34,364 bases of DNA, from positions 1-34,364 of the forward strand of contig NZ_BBJR01000064.1 of NCBI RefSeq assembly GCF_000739875.1, given 5' to 3'. The position numbers and the translations under genes are program-made. This DNA is from Comamonas aquatica NBRC 14918. GTDB taxonomy: Bacteria > Pseudomonadota > Gammaproteobacteria > Burkholderiales > Burkholderiaceae_C. The notes below the pieces were generated by a model. That model saw only the letters and a list, made by a program, of their open reading frames with translations. It did no database searches and had not been told where the DNA came from. Shown piece after piece: positions 8,042 through 19,339 of the stretch (positions are counted from its first letter, which is position 1; every line of letters begins with the position of its first letter).

Positions 8042-8574
8042 CATGCCTGCGCTGCGGCCCGCTGCGGGCTGCGCACGAACTGGAAACGCTGCGGCAGCGC
8101 ATCCCACGCCAGGGACTGGGGGTGCCAGTGCCCCTGCTCCACCACGTCGGCCACGTGCACCATGTCCTGCGAGTGCACCACGCCCAGCACCCCGGCACAG
8201 CGCAGGTAGACACGGCCTTCGTCATCCATCCAGCAGTCCTGCACCTGGGCCTGGGGCACGCCCGTGTGCGAGCAGACCGCGCCTTGCGCATCCACGCGCC
8301 AGACCATGGGCGTGTGCTCCAGCTCCACATACACCCGCTGCGGGCCGTTCTGGAAAAACCATTGGCCTTGCGCGTCGGTCTCGTAATTGCGCCCGATGAA
8401 GGCCAGCAGCTTCTCGTGCTCCACCAGGGTCCCCTTGCTCTGTGGAAATGGGCCCTGCGCCTGCACACCCGCATCGCGCAGCCACCACTGGCCGCGGGCA
8501 TCCAGGCCCAGCCAGCCGTGCACATGCGGCACATTCGGCCATTTGATCAACGCCTGCTTCACGATCTCATCCAT
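8041..8574 (-). CDS. Conserved protein of unknown function
   Basis: This 177-residue soluble protein has no signal peptide or membrane segment. It is rich in Trp and aromatic residues in short repeated units that pair hydrophobic strands with turns: HGWLGLDARGQWWLRD, TDAQGQWFFQNGPQRVYVELE, VWRVDAQGAVCSHTG and DDEGRVYLRCAG. This spacing suggests a beta-rich fold made of related D-x-x-G-x-W/V-x-L units. I recognise it only as a type of conserved hypothetical seen in beta-proteobacteria and cannot name a domain or function safely. The start has AAAGGA upstream. It is monocistronic, between a shared terminator and the divergent lemA gene. Confidence 0.75.
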   Translation of the reverse strand: MDEIVKQALIKWPNVPHVHGWLGLDARGQWWLRDAGVQAQGPFPQSKGTLVEHEKLLAFIGRNYETDAQGQWFFQNGPQRVYVELEHTPMVWRVDAQGAVCSHTGVPQAQVQDCWMDDEGRVYLRCAGVLGVVHSQDMVHVADVVEQGHWHPQSLAWDALPQRFQFVRSPQRAAAQA

Positions 8575-8697
8575 GCTGTCGGTCCTTTGCGCGCTGCCAC
8601 TTGGCGGCGCCTAACGGTTGCCCGCATTTTGCCTACAAACCCGCGGCGCGGTCGGCCACCACAATGGCGCCAGGAACTGCTCTGAAGGGACATGTGC

Positions 8698-9285
8698 ATG
8701 AAACATCTGCTCGCCATCCTGCTGATCGCCACCTCGCTGTCGGGCTGCGGCTACAACGATTTTCAGCGCCTGGACGAAGACACCAAGGCCAAGTGGAGCG
8801 AAGTGCTGAACCAGTACCAGCGGCGCGCGGACCTGGTGCCGAACATCGTCGCCTCGGTCAAGGGCGAAGCCAACTTCGAGCGCGACACCCTGACCCAGGT
8901 GATCGAAGCCCGCTCCAAGGCCACCGCCATCCAGGCCACGCCCGAGCTGATCAACGACCCCACCGCCTTCCAGCAGTTCCAGCAAGCCCAGGGGCAGCTG
9001 GGCAGTGCCCTGTCGCGCCTGATGGTGGTGGCCGAGCAATACCCGCAGCTGCAGGCCAACCAGGCCTTCCGCGATCTGCGCGTGACACTGGAAGGCACGG
9101 AAAACCGCATCAACGTGGCCCGCAATGCCTACATCCAGTCTGTCCAGGCCTACAACGTGCTGGCGCGCAGCTTTCCCACCAACCTGACGGGGATGCTGTT
9201 TGGCTACCAGCCCAAACCCAGCTTCACGGTGGCCAACGAGGCCGAGATTGCCCGCCCGCCGAGCGTCGACTTTGGCAGCAAGTAA
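8698..9285 (+). CDS. lemA: LemA family lipoprotein
   Basis: This 195-residue LemA-type protein starts MKHLLAI and has a lipoprotein signal with SLSGC (Cys17). An ATG two codons upstream (8692) sits one base from the AAGGGA at 8685-8690, whereas 8698 has normal spacing, so 8698 is chosen. Family hallmarks are RRADLVPNIVASVKG, the long amphipathic helices that follow, and the end motif FPTNLTGMLFGYQPKPSF. LemA proteins are predicted to be surface-anchored helical bundles; their molecular role is poorly defined. LemA genes are commonly followed by TPM-domain genes, as here (two of them), suggesting a shared envelope function. Confidence 0.92.
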   Translation: MKHLLAILLIATSLSGCGYNDFQRLDEDTKAKWSEVLNQYQRRADLVPNIVASVKGEANFERDTLTQVIEARSKATAIQATPELINDPTAFQQFQQAQGQLGSALSRLMVVAEQYPQLQANQAFRDLRVTLEGTENRINVARNAYIQSVQAYNVLARSFPTNLTGMLFGYQPKPSFTVANEAEIARPPSVDFGSK

Positions 9286-9325
9286 GGCCGGCGCGCCCCT
9301 GCGTCGGCCCGTTGAGGAAGCAAAT

Positions 9326-10223
9326 ATGGCTGTCTCGCTGATGTGGCAAGCGCTGCTAGCTATCGTTCTGAGTGCATGCTGGCTGCCCGGCTGGGCACAT
9401 GGCGTGCTGCCTGTGCCCGCACTCACTGCTGCGCTGATCGATCAGACCCACACCCTGTCGGTCGAGGAGTCCCGGGCGATCGAACAACGGCTGCGCAGCA
9501 TCGAAGCCAAGTCGGGCTCGCAGGTGGTGGTGCTGATGGTGCCGACGACCGCACCCGAAGACATTGCCCCCTTCGCCTACCGCGTGGCCAGCACCTGGAA
9601 GATCGGCCGCAAGCACGTGGGCGACGGCCTGTTGATCGTGGTCGCCAAGGACGACCGGCGCATGCGCATCGAGGTGGCCCGCGCCCTGGAGGGCGCCATC
9701 CCCGACCTGGCCGCAGCGCGCATCATCGACCATCAGATGGCCCCGCAATTCCGCCAGGGGCACTATGCCGCCGGCATCTTGGCCGCCCTGGACCAGATTG
9801 CCGCGCGCATCGCCGGTGAGGCCTTGCCGGCACCGCAGCAGCCCACCACCGCCCGCGACCGTGTGGACCTGGAGAGCCTGGCCATTTTTCTATTTTTCGG
9901 GGTGATGGTCGTCGCCCCGCTGCTGCGCCGCCTGCTGGGCAACAAGCGGGGCGCGCTGTTGGTGGGCGGGGGGGCCGGGGTGCTGGCCTACGCGGTCACT
10001 ACCAGCCTGTGGCTGGCCGGGGGCGCCGGGGTGCTGGCCGCCCTGGTAACCTTGCTGGCCAATGGCCCACGCGGTGGGGGCGGCCCGCCACTGGGGGGTG
10101 GCTGGAATGCGGGCGGCCGGGGGGGATGGCGCGGCGGGGGCAACGGGGGTTGGGGCGCTGGCGGCTTTCGCTCCGGCGGGGGGGGGCAGCTTTGGGGGCG
10201 GTGGCGCTTCCGGGAATTGGTGA
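9326..10223 (+). pseudogene. TPM-domain (YgcG-like) membrane protein, frameshifted in a poly-G tract
   Basis: From ATG 9326 (GAGGAAG upstream) the reading frame gives a signal peptide (residues 1-25), a TPM domain (about 28-150, with DGLLIVVAKDDRRMRIEVA and GAIPD), two hydrophobic segments (about 190-245) and a Gly-rich tail. At 10178-10186 there are nine G residues. With nine, the frame passes the expected stop and runs about 840 bases through the downstream genes out of phase. With eight, it reads GGGGSFGGGGASGNW and stops at TGA 10221-10223, giving 298 residues and the usual family ending (compare GGGSFGGGGSSGGW-type tails). The next gene starts 6 bases later, supporting the eight-G frame as ancestral. 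The cause could be a sequencing error, a real mutation or a variable tract. Confidence 0.8.
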
Positions 10224-10229
10224 CGCACC

Positions 10230-10772
10230 ATGGCCCACCTGCTGCAACGCCTGTACCGACTGTGGCAGCACCGCTGGGTGGAGGGCCAGGTGCGCGAGAC
10301 CTTCCCCGACGACGTGCTGCAGCGCCTGGAGCGGGCCGTCGCCGCCAGCGAGCGCCTGCACACCGGCCAGCTGCGCCTGTGTGTGGAAGGCGGACTGCCC
10401 TACAGCTACATCTGGCGCAACGCCAGTGCCCGCGACCGGGCCGTCGGGCTGTTTGGCAAGCTGCGCGTGTGGGACACCGAGCACAACAATGGCGTGCTCA
10501 TCTACCTGCTGCTGGCGGAACACGCCATCGAGATCGTGGCCGATCGCGCCATGACCCGTGCGGTGCCGCAACTCACCTGGGATGCCATCGTGCGCGACAT
10601 GCAACAGTCTTTTCAGCAGGCCGCCTACGCGCAAGGGCTGGAGCAGGCGCTGGAACTGGTGTCCCAATTGCTGGTGGCGCACTTCCCGCGCAACCCCGCA
10701 GACCGCACCGACGCCGCAGACAACCTGCCGGACGCCCCCGTGGTCCAGGGCCGCTTCACCAAGGATGTCTAG
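10230..10772 (+). CDS. Second TPM-domain protein
   Basis: This 180-residue protein without a signal peptide shows a degenerate TPM domain. RVWDTEHNNGVLIYLLLAEHAIEIVADRAM parallels the DGLLIVVAKDDRRMRIEVA segment of the gene before it, and a C-terminal helix LEQALELVSQLLVAHFP follows. LemA-TPM-TPM triplets are a recurring beta-proteobacterial arrangement. It begins 6 bases after the predicted stop of the first TPM gene. No clear ribosome binding site is visible, so translation probably depends on ribosomes terminating there. The function is unknown; TPM proteins were named from thylakoid and Psb32-type relatives. Confidence 0.82.
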   Translation: MAHLLQRLYRLWQHRWVEGQVRETFPDDVLQRLERAVAASERLHTGQLRLCVEGGLPYSYIWRNASARDRAVGLFGKLRVWDTEHNNGVLIYLLLAEHAIEIVADRAMTRAVPQLTWDAIVRDMQQSFQQAAYAQGLEQALELVSQLLVAHFPRNPADRTDAADNLPDAPVVQGRFTKDV

Positions 10773-10782
10773 CCCACGGCCG

Positions 10783-10827
10783 GGCGCGGCTGGAAAGAAC
10801 TTTTCACGCTAGAGGGTCCAGCGCGCC
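10783..10827. repeat. GC-rich inverted repeat between convergent genes
   Basis: GGCGCG-G-CTGGA pairs with TCCAGCGCGCC (one bulged base) around a 22-base loop, between the second TPM gene and the convergent cold-shock/DUF1294 gene. There is no T-run; it could act as a hairpin barrier for both transcripts. Confidence 0.45.
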
Positions 10828-10829
10828 AG

Positions 10830-11459
10830 TCACTCACGCCCTGCGGGTGAATGCAGCCCCACAAACGCCGCCACATTGGCCAGCACGGTCAGCCAGAACA
10901 GGATGCGGAAATCGGCTTTGCGGCTTTTGTGCCGCAACCACTGCTGCGCCACAATCGCGCCGGGCCAACCTCCCAAGGCCGCCAAGGTATGCAAGGTGGA
11001 TTCCGACGTGCGCCAGAGCCCCGCCTGGGCCGCACGCTTGTCCTGCCAATAGGCGCAGAACGTGACTAGGCTGAGCACCGCGTACCCCGGCAACACCCAG
11101 CGCGGCACGCCCCAGACCATGGCGGTGCCAACCCACACCAGCGCAAAGGCCAGGATCGCCACATAGCTGCCACCCCCGCTCACCCGCGCACCGCAGGACA
11201 CCCGGCCCGCCGTGCGTTGGGGACCGCCTGCGCGTGGGCGCACGGCAGGCCGCCCTGTCACCTGCTGCGCCCGTGGCTTGCCGCCTTCCATGCCCACGGC
11301 AAATTCCAGGCGCAACCCCACCTGCGGACGGGACGTGGCTTGGGGCCGCGGCTGCCAGGCGCTGATGTGCACAAACACGCGTGCACCACCCTGGTCCGGC
11401 TGGATGAAGCCAAAGCCGCGGTCATCGTTCCACTCCACCAGACAGCCGTGATAGCGCAT
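10830..11459 (-). CDS. Cold-shock domain fused to DUF1294 membrane domain
   Basis: This 209-residue two-domain protein begins with a cold-shock domain (about residues 1-65) carrying both RNA-binding signatures, GFGFIQPDQGG and VFVHISAWQ. A basic linker (about 65-95) leads to a DUF1294 membrane domain with three to four helices (VAILAFALVWVGTAMVWG, VLPGYAVLSLVTFCAYW, ILFWLTVLANVAAFVGL). That domain has the family pattern YWQDKRAA, WRTSESTLHTLAALGGWPGA and RHKSRKADF. It would tether a nucleic-acid-binding domain to the membrane, but no biochemical function is established. The start used is ATG 11459; a TTG codon directly before it is an alternative. The ribosome binding site is weak. Confidence 0.88.
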   Translation of the reverse strand: MRYHGCLVEWNDDRGFGFIQPDQGGARVFVHISAWQPRPQATSRPQVGLRLEFAVGMEGGKPRAQQVTGRPAVRPRAGGPQRTAGRVSCGARVSGGGSYVAILAFALVWVGTAMVWGVPRWVLPGYAVLSLVTFCAYWQDKRAAQAGLWRTSESTLHTLAALGGWPGAIVAQQWLRHKSRKADFRILFWLTVLANVAAFVGLHSPAGRE

Positions 11460-11470
11460 CAACGTCTTTC

Positions 11471-11520
11471 AAAAACCAGAGCTGCCAGCGCTTGATCAGC
11501 AACGCTTTCAGCATATTTAT
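11471..11520. repeat. Degenerate copy of a dispersed intergenic repeat
   Basis: AGAGCTGCCAGCGCTTG at 11479-11495, followed by an AT-rich end, matches the outer arm of the large hairpin at 25312-25403 (AGAGCTGCCAG). It lies directly upstream of the cold-shock/DUF1294 gene and may supply its leader or promoter. It looks like a half or decayed unit. Confidence 0.45.
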
Positions 11521-11575
11521 CGATGCAAAGCCTTGTACATCGAGCACCAAGTGCTTTGTTTTTGAGAACAGGCAT

Positions 11576-11605
11576 AAAGAAAGCCACCTTGCGGTGGCTT
11601 TCTTT
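11576..11605. terminator. Intrinsic terminator of the ATP synthase operon
   Basis: AAAGAAAGCCACC pairs with GGTGGCTTTCTTT across a 4-base loop, just after atpC on the minus strand. T-rich 3' ends exist on both strands, but only the minus strand has a gene ending here. Confidence 0.85.
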
Positions 11606-11620
11606 GCAGAGACCGGTCGA

Positions 11621-12037
11621 TCAGCGCTTGCCGCGGTACTTGCGCAGCGCGGCCATCTGTGCCGCCAGCACAGCCAGCTCGGACTGGGCCTTGGCCATGT
11701 CGACGTCATTCTTGGCGTTCTTCATGGCTTCCTCGGCGGCAGCCTTGGCCTGGGAGGCCTTTTGCTCGTCCAGATCCTTGCCACGGATGGCGGTGTCGGA
11801 CAGCACGGTCACGCAGTGGGGTTGCACTTCCAAAATGCCACCGGCGACGAAGATGAATTCTTCGCTGCCATTGGGCAATTCGATGCGCACGGAACCGGGT
11901 TTGATGCGGGAGATCAGCGGCGTGTGCTTGGGCAAGATACCCAGCTCGCCCGCTTCACCAGGCAGTGCGACAAAGCGCGCTGGACCGGAGAAGAGGGATT
12001 CCTCGGCACTGACCACATCAACGTGGATGGTGTTCAT
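11621..12037 (-). CDS. atpC: F1Fo ATP synthase epsilon subunit
   Basis: This 138-residue protein starts [18 protein letters not shown] at 12037 with AGGAG 6 bases upstream. An earlier in-frame ATG lies before the ribosome binding site and is not used. The beta-sandwich domain (about 1-85) includes [19 protein letters not shown], and a two-helix C-terminal arm (about 88-135) follows. Epsilon sits on the central stalk with gamma, couples rotation and can inhibit ATP hydrolysis. It is the last gene of the operon, 76 bases after atpD and just before a terminator. Confidence 0.97.
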   Translation of the reverse strand: MNTIHVDVVSAEESLFSGPARFVALPGEAGELGILPKHTPLISRIKPGSVRIELPNGSEEFIFVAGGILEVQPHCVTVLSDTAIRGKDLDEQKASQAKAAAEEAMKNAKNDVDMAKAQSELAVLAAQMAALRKYRGKR

Positions 12038-12113
12038 CTTTGCTCCTGAGAAAAGGTGGGACTGGGCTTGTTGCGACGTGCAACCGAGGCTCACGCCCCG
12101 GTTTCACGACAGC

Positions 12114-13547
<1,434 letters not shown>

Positions 13548-13557
13548 TTAAAGCCGT

Positions 13558-14427
13558 TTACACAGCGGCAGCGCCTGCGACGATTTCCGACAGTTCGGTC
13601 GTAATCGCGGCCTGACGCGTCTTGTTGTAGACCAGCTTCAACTCGCTGATGACGTTGCCAGCGTTGTCGGTTGCGGCCTTCATGGCCACCATGCGCGCCG
13701 ATTGCTCGGACGCCATGTTTTCCGCCACTGCCTGGTACACGAGGGACTCCACGTAACGCACCAGCAGATCGTCAATGACGGTCTGGGCATCAGGTTCGTA
13801 GATGTACTCCCACGATGCACCCGTCTTCTCGGCTTGCATTTGCTCGTTCGACAGTGGAAGCAGTTGCTCCACCACCGACTCTTGCTTCATGGTGTTGATG
13901 AACTTGGTGTAGCTCAGGTACACCGCGCTCAGCTTGCCTTCAGCGTATTGGTCCAACAACACCTTGACAGGCCCGATGAGCTTGTCGAGGTGGGGCTGAT
14001 CGCCCAGTGCTGTGGCTTGAGAGACCACCTTGGCACCAATACGGCTCAGGAAAGCCAGTCCCTTGCTGCCAATCGCCACGGCCTCCGCCGAAGTGCCCGC
14101 ATCTTGCAGTTCACGCAACTTGGTCGTGACGACACGCAACACATTGGTGTTCATGCCGCCGCACAAGCCCTTGTCGGTCGTCACCACAATGATGCCGGCC
14201 TTCTTCGCATCAGCATGCACTTGCATGAAGGGATGCTGATACTCAGGATGTGCTTCGCCAAGATGAGCTGCAATATTGCGGACTTTTTCGCTGTATGGAC
14301 GGGCAGCCAGCATCCGTTCCTGCGCCTTGCGCATTTTGGATGCAGCCACCATTTCCATGGCTTTGGTGATCTTCTTGGTGTTTTCCACCGATTTGATCTT
14401 GCCGCGTATTTCCTTGCCTGCTGCCAT
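13558..14427 (-). CDS. atpG: F1Fo ATP synthase gamma subunit
   Basis: This 289-residue rotor subunit forms the coiled-coil axle of F1. The N-terminal helix [19 protein letters not shown] and the C-terminal helix with [20 protein letters not shown] form the shaft. The Rossmann-like middle contains [13 protein letters not shown]. It starts at ATG 14427, close behind atpA, with the standard gene order. Length is normal for proteobacteria. Confidence 0.97.
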   Translation of the reverse strand: MAAGKEIRGKIKSVENTKKITKAMEMVAASKMRKAQERMLAARPYSEKVRNIAAHLGEAHPEYQHPFMQVHADAKKAGIIVVTTDKGLCGGMNTNVLRVVTTKLRELQDAGTSAEAVAIGSKGLAFLSRIGAKVVSQATALGDQPHLDKLIGPVKVLLDQYAEGKLSAVYLSYTKFINTMKQESVVEQLLPLSNEQMQAEKTGASWEYIYEPDAQTVIDDLLVRYVESLVYQAVAENMASEQSARMVAMKAATDNAGNVISELKLVYNKTRQAAITTELSEIVAGAAAV

Positions 14428-14445
14428 GATGGCTCCTCGTCCGGT

Positions 14446-16005
14446 TTAAGCGAACGACTTCTTGAACGCAGCGATGGCAGCGGTCAATTCAGCTTCGTCC
14501 TTGCCTTCCTTGTCGAAAGCGCGGTTGGCGTTCAGGCGGTCCAGCAGGGCGCCGTGGCTGGTCTTGAGGAACTGGTGCAGACCGGCTTCGAAGGGCAGCA
14601 CTTGCTTGACTTCGATGTCGTCCATGTAGCCCTTGTTCACGGCGAACAGCGTCGCGCCCATCAGCGCTGTGTTCAGCGGCGAGTACTGGGCCTGCTTCAA
14701 CAGTTCGGTCACGCGGGCACCACGATCCAGCTGCTTGCGGGTTGCGTCATCCAGATCGGAAGCGAACTGCGCGAACGCGGCCAGTTCACGGTACTGCGCC
14801 AAGTCGGTACGGATACCGCCGGACAGGCCCTTAACCAGCTTGGTCTGGGCAGCACCACCCACGCGGGACACCGAGATACCGGCGTTGATCGCAGGACGGA
14901 TACCGGCGTTGAACAGGCTGGTTTCCAGGAAGATCTGGCCGTCGGTAATCGAAATCACGTTCGTAGGCACGAAGGCAGAGACGTCGCCAGCCTGTGTCTC
15001 GATGATGGGCAGCGCAGTCAACGAACCGGTCTTGCCCTTGACAGCGCCCTTGGTGAAGGCTTCGACGTAGTCGGCGTTCACGCGAGCGGCACGCTCCAGC
15101 AGACGGCTGTGGAGATAGAACACATCGCCGGGGAAAGCTTCACGTCCTGGAGGACGACGCAGCAGCAGCGAAACCTGGCGGTAGGCCACAGCTTGCTTGG
15201 ACAGGTCGTCATACACAATCAGGGCATCTTCACCGCGGTCGCGGAAGTATTCGCCCATCGTGCAGCCGGAGTAAGCCGACACGTACTGCATCGCAGCAGA
15301 TTCGGAGGCCGTTGCAGCCACGACGATGGTGTATTCCATCGCGCCAGCTTGCTCCAGCGCGCGCACCACGTTCTTGACGGACGAGGCCTTTTGACCGATC
15401 GCCACGTAGATACAGGTAACGCCTTGACCCTTTTGGTTGATGATGGCGTCGATCGCAACAGCGGTCTTGCCAGTCTGGCGGTCACCAATGATCAGCTCGC
15501 GCTGACCACGGCCCACGGGCACCATGGAGTCGATGGACTTGATACCGGTTTGCAGAGGCTGGTCCACGGATTGACGTGCGATCACACCAGGCGCAACCTT
15601 TTCGATCACGTCGGTCATCTTGGCGTTGATGGGACCCTTGCCGTCGATAGGCTGGCCCAGCGCATTCACCACGCGGCCGATCAGTTCGGGACCCACGGGC
15701 ACTTCCAAGATACGGCCGGTGCACTTCACAGTGTCACCTTCGGCGATGTGGGTGTACTCACCCAAGATCACCGCACCGACGGAATCACGCTCCAGATTCA
15801 GAGCCAAGCCATACGAAGGCTGGCCATCGGCGGAAGCGGGGAATTCCAACATTTCGCCTTGCATCACGTCCGACAAGCCGTGCACGCGCACGATACCGTC
15901 CGTCACCGACACCACGGTGCCTTGGTTACGGATATCGGCAGTTGCTTCCAGCCCTTCGATGCGGCTCTTGATCAATTCAGAAATTTCTGCGGGATTGAGT
16001 TGCAT
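14446..16005 (-). CDS. atpA: F1Fo ATP synthase alpha subunit
   Basis: This 519-residue non-catalytic nucleotide-binding subunit of F1 starts [19 protein letters not shown]. Its N-terminal segment contacts delta. Walker A is [11 protein letters not shown], and the conserved regions [16 protein letters not shown] and [11 protein letters not shown] are intact. The C-terminal helical bundle ends [10 protein letters not shown]. It sits between atpH (44 bases upstream) and atpG (18 bases downstream). Confidence 0.98.
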   Translation of the reverse strand: MQLNPAEISELIKSRIEGLEATADIRNQGTVVSVTDGIVRVHGLSDVMQGEMLEFPASADGQPSYGLALNLERDSVGAVILGEYTHIAEGDTVKCTGRILEVPVGPELIGRVVNALGQPIDGKGPINAKMTDVIEKVAPGVIARQSVDQPLQTGIKSIDSMVPVGRGQRELIIGDRQTGKTAVAIDAIINQKGQGVTCIYVAIGQKASSVKNVVRALEQAGAMEYTIVVAATASESAAMQYVSAYSGCTMGEYFRDRGEDALIVYDDLSKQAVAYRQVSLLLRRPPGREAFPGDVFYLHSRLLERAARVNADYVEAFTKGAVKGKTGSLTALPIIETQAGDVSAFVPTNVISITDGQIFLETSLFNAGIRPAINAGISVSRVGGAAQTKLVKGLSGGIRTDLAQYRELAAFAQFASDLDDATRKQLDRGARVTELLKQAQYSPLNTALMGATLFAVNKGYMDDIEVKQVLPFEAGLHQFLKTSHGALLDRLNANRAFDKEGKDEAELTAAIAAFKKSFA

Positions 16006-16048
16006 GACTCTTTCCTTCTTTCTTTGGTTAGCCGAGACCTCAATCCGC

Positions 16049-16588
16049 TTACGCAGTGAGGGCCGCTTTCATTTGTTCCAGACGAGCCTTGACGGAGGTG
16101 TCCAACACCTCGTCGCCCACCACCACGCGAACGCCGCCGATCAAAGATGCATCGATCTGGACGGACAGGTTCAGCTTGCGGCCGAAGCGCTTTTGCAGCG
16201 CATCGCTGATGTCGTTCAGAGCGGCATCCTCTACGGGGAAAGCGCTGTAAACGATAGCGTCGGACGAGCCATTGAGGCGGTTCACGATGGCACGGAACTG
16301 CACAGCCACTTCAGGCAGTGCGTCCAGGCGACCGTTTTCAATGATGACGCGCAGGAAATTGCGAGCGGCATCGGGCAAAGCCGAACGGGCCACGCCAGTG
16401 ATGACGCCGAGCACTTGCTCGACCGTCACCTTGGGGCTGTCGGCCAGTTGACGCAATTGCGGATCAGCGGCAATCGCCGCCAATTCCTCCACCCAAGCGA
16501 CAGTGCCGTTCAAGTCAGCTCCGCTGGCGGAGCTGGCCTTGAACAAGGCTTCAGCGTAAGGGCGGGCAATGGTGGCGAGTTCTGCCAT
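16049..16588 (-). CDS. atpH: F1Fo ATP synthase delta subunit
   Basis: This 179-residue subunit links the peripheral stalk (b) to the top of F1. The N-terminal helical domain starts [16 protein letters not shown], the hallmark of OSCP/delta. The C-terminal domain contains [25 protein letters not shown], the family signature. It starts at ATG 16588, 10 bases after atpF ends. Confidence 0.97.
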   Translation of the reverse strand: MAELATIARPYAEALFKASSASGADLNGTVAWVEELAAIAADPQLRQLADSPKVTVEQVLGVITGVARSALPDAARNFLRVIIENGRLDALPEVAVQFRAIVNRLNGSSDAIVYSAFPVEDAALNDISDALQKRFGRKLNLSVQIDASLIGGVRVVVGDEVLDTSVKARLEQMKAALTA

Positions 16589-16598
16589 TTTGCTTTCC

Positions 16599-17069
16599 TT
16601 ACAGCTCTGTCTTCAGGCGGTTCAGCAGATCAGCGTGAACGCCGGCATTCACTTCCTTGCGGAGGATCTGCTCGGCGCCCTTCACGGCCAGTGCAGCGAC
16701 TTGCTCACGCAGTGCTTCACGGGCTGCAACGGCTTGCTGCTCAGCTTCGGCGCGGGCAGCAGCAACAATCTTGTTGCCTTCTTCTGTCGCGCGGACCTTG
16801 GCCTCTTCAATGATGGCCTGGGCGCGGCGATCGGCGTCCGCAAGCCGCGATGCTGTCTCGTTGCGCGTCTGGCTCAGTTCCTGCTCAACGCGCTTGTTGG
16901 CAGCGCTGAGCTCGGTCTTGGCCTTGTCGGCAGCAGCGAGGCCATCGGCGATTTTCTGGGCTCGCTCATCCAACGCCTTCGCAATCGGGGGCCACACGAA
17001 CTTCATCGTGAACAGCACCAAGATCAGGAAGACGATGCACTGAACGAACAGGGTCGCGTTAATACTCAC
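16599..17069 (-). CDS. atpF: F1Fo ATP synthase b subunit
   Basis: This 156-residue peripheral stalk subunit has one N-terminal membrane helix ([21 protein letters not shown]) and a long, highly charged coiled coil to the C-terminus. The start codon is GTG at 17069 (V-S-I-N), preceded by AAAGGTG; no ATG fits. The length equals E. coli b. It is one copy only, so the stalk is a b2 homodimer. Confidence 0.96.
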   Translation of the reverse strand: MSINATLFVQCIVFLILVLFTMKFVWPPIAKALDERAQKIADGLAAADKAKTELSAANKRVEQELSQTRNETASRLADADRRAQAIIEEAKVRATEEGNKIVAAARAEAEQQAVAAREALREQVAALAVKGAEQILRKEVNAGVHADLLNRLKTEL

Positions 17070-17104
17070 GGCAACACCTTTCTTTCTAGGGCGTTGATCG
17101 GAGC

Positions 17105-17368
<264 letters not shown>

Positions 17369-17399
17369 TTAAAGGAAAGTTGAAGTTGAAAGGGAAAGG

Positions 17400-18278
<879 letters not shown>

Positions 18279-18284
18279 TCAATA

Positions 18285-18761
18285 TCAATCGGTTTTTCGG
18301 ACACTGGCCCGCCCTGTCACCAGAACCAGCCAATACGTTTTCATCGTTACCACCATCCCTGCCAGCAACGCCAGCCAATGCAGGTTTGGCACCAAGACAG
18401 GGGCTGCGGCCAACATGGCGATGCACAGCACCAGCTTGACAAATTCCCAGGCAAAAAGCCTTGCAATCGCACCCGACGCATACCCTGCGCGCCCGCTGTT
18501 GCGGGCCACGCCACGAGCAAACAGCGCCGCAGGCACCACGATCGCCAGTGCGCCATAAGCAGCCGACCAGCCAGCCTCGCGACCTGCCACCAGCGCTGCC
18601 ACCACGGCGCACAGCGCGCCCACCACCACCTGGGCGGCAAGCACACGCCACATGGACATCCGGGGCTGTCGCTGTCGCCACGCCTGCGCTTCTTCGGGCG
18701 TCAGGGGCTTGATTTGCGGCTCTTCGTCCTCAAATTCCGTTTCCTGGGCTTGGTGTTTCAT
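18285..18761 (-). CDS. atpI: ATP synthase I-type assembly protein
   Basis: This 158-residue protein starts MKHQAQETEFEDEEPQIKP. An acidic cytosolic N-terminus is followed by four hydrophobic helices (about residues 40-145), the layout of AtpI/UncI, which helps assemble the c ring. A longer in-frame ATG at 18842 is unlikely because a TATAAT lies between. The ribosome binding site is poor. It is the first gene of the atp operon, as in most proteobacteria. Sequence is weakly conserved in this family, so position carries much of the call. Confidence 0.85.
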   Translation of the reverse strand: MKHQAQETEFEDEEPQIKPLTPEEAQAWRQRQPRMSMWRVLAAQVVVGALCAVVAALVAGREAGWSAAYGALAIVVPAALFARGVARNSGRAGYASGAIARLFAWEFVKLVLCIAMLAAAPVLVPNLHWLALLAGMVVTMKTYWLVLVTGRASVRKTD

Positions 18762-18809
18762 GTTGTCAGATGCGCCAGCGCTCAAACCGGAATTTTCACA
18801 AAGCCTCTG

Positions 18810-18815
18810 ATTATA
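18810..18815 (-). promoter_or_regulatory. Likely -10 box of the ATP synthase operon
   Basis: A perfect TATAAT on the minus strand, about 49 bases before atpI, preceded by TTGCAA at a short 14-base spacing. The -35 is therefore uncertain. No other strong -10 is seen between atpI and ybeD. Confidence 0.5.
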
Positions 18816-19042
18816 CGTAGAAACCCGTTTTGCAAGCGCCACCTGCAGCAGGTTGCGGGGGTTTTCACGGACAATTCCCGCAGCTTATGTCGTCCTGCGG
18901 CAACAAGACATCGGGTTTGCACCGTTGTAAAAGCACGTAAGTTGCCTTGCAAGACACCTAAACCCGCACCCACGACCAGCGGCGCAACCATAGCGCACAA
19001 TGGTCTTCGCACCAAGCAAAACCCTTTGCTCCATTTTTCATC

Positions 19043-19339
19043 ATGACCATGTCCGATACATCCGCTAGCACCGATCCCCGCAAGGACTCGCTGATTGAGT
19101 ATCCAAGCCTGTTTCCCATCAAGGTGATGGGCCTGCACGCGGAGGATTTCGTGCACGCGATCACGCGCGTGGCCCTGCAGTTCGACCCTTACTTCGACGC
19201 CAGCACCATCGAGCAGCGTCCCAGCAGCGGCGGCAAGTACCTCGGTATCACCATCACCGTGACCGCCACCAGCCGTGAGCAGCTCGACGACCTGTACCGC
19301 GCCCTGACCAGCCACCCTCTGGTCAAGGTGGTGCTTTGA
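19043..19339 (+). CDS. ybeD: YbeD family protein (DUF493)
   Basis: This 98-residue protein matches Ybe[15 protein letters not shown], the central [25 protein letters not shown] with a ferredoxin-like ACT-type fold, and the end HPLVKVVL. YbeD family genes are often found beside lipB, as here, and a regulatory role in lipoate metabolism has been suggested. Start ATG 19043 or 19049; neither has a good ribosome binding site. The stop overlaps the start of lipB by four bases (TTGA). Confidence 0.9.
   Translation: MTMSDTSASTDPRKDSLIEYPSLFPIKVMGLHAEDFVHAITRVALQFDPYFDASTIEQRPSSGGKYLGITITVTATSREQLDDLYRALTSHPLVKVVL

Noticed and set aside
9346..9370. GCGCTGCTAGCTAT in the TPM signal peptide resembling the dispersed repeat arm
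   Set aside because: It encodes a normal hydrophobic signal-peptide core in frame; the similarity is short and can be explained by coding constraint.
10187..11065. The extended 621-codon reading of the first TPM gene
   Set aside because: Past the nine-G run the sequence is Arg/Pro-rich nonsense overlapping the second TPM gene and the cold-shock gene in the wrong frame; it is a frameshift artefact or mutation, not a fusion.
11543..11562. Small hairpin AGCAC-CAA-GTGCT followed by TTTGTTTTT on the plus strand
   Set aside because: It has only 5 bp, and no plus-strand gene precedes it; the nearby 11576-11605 hairpin explains atp termination.
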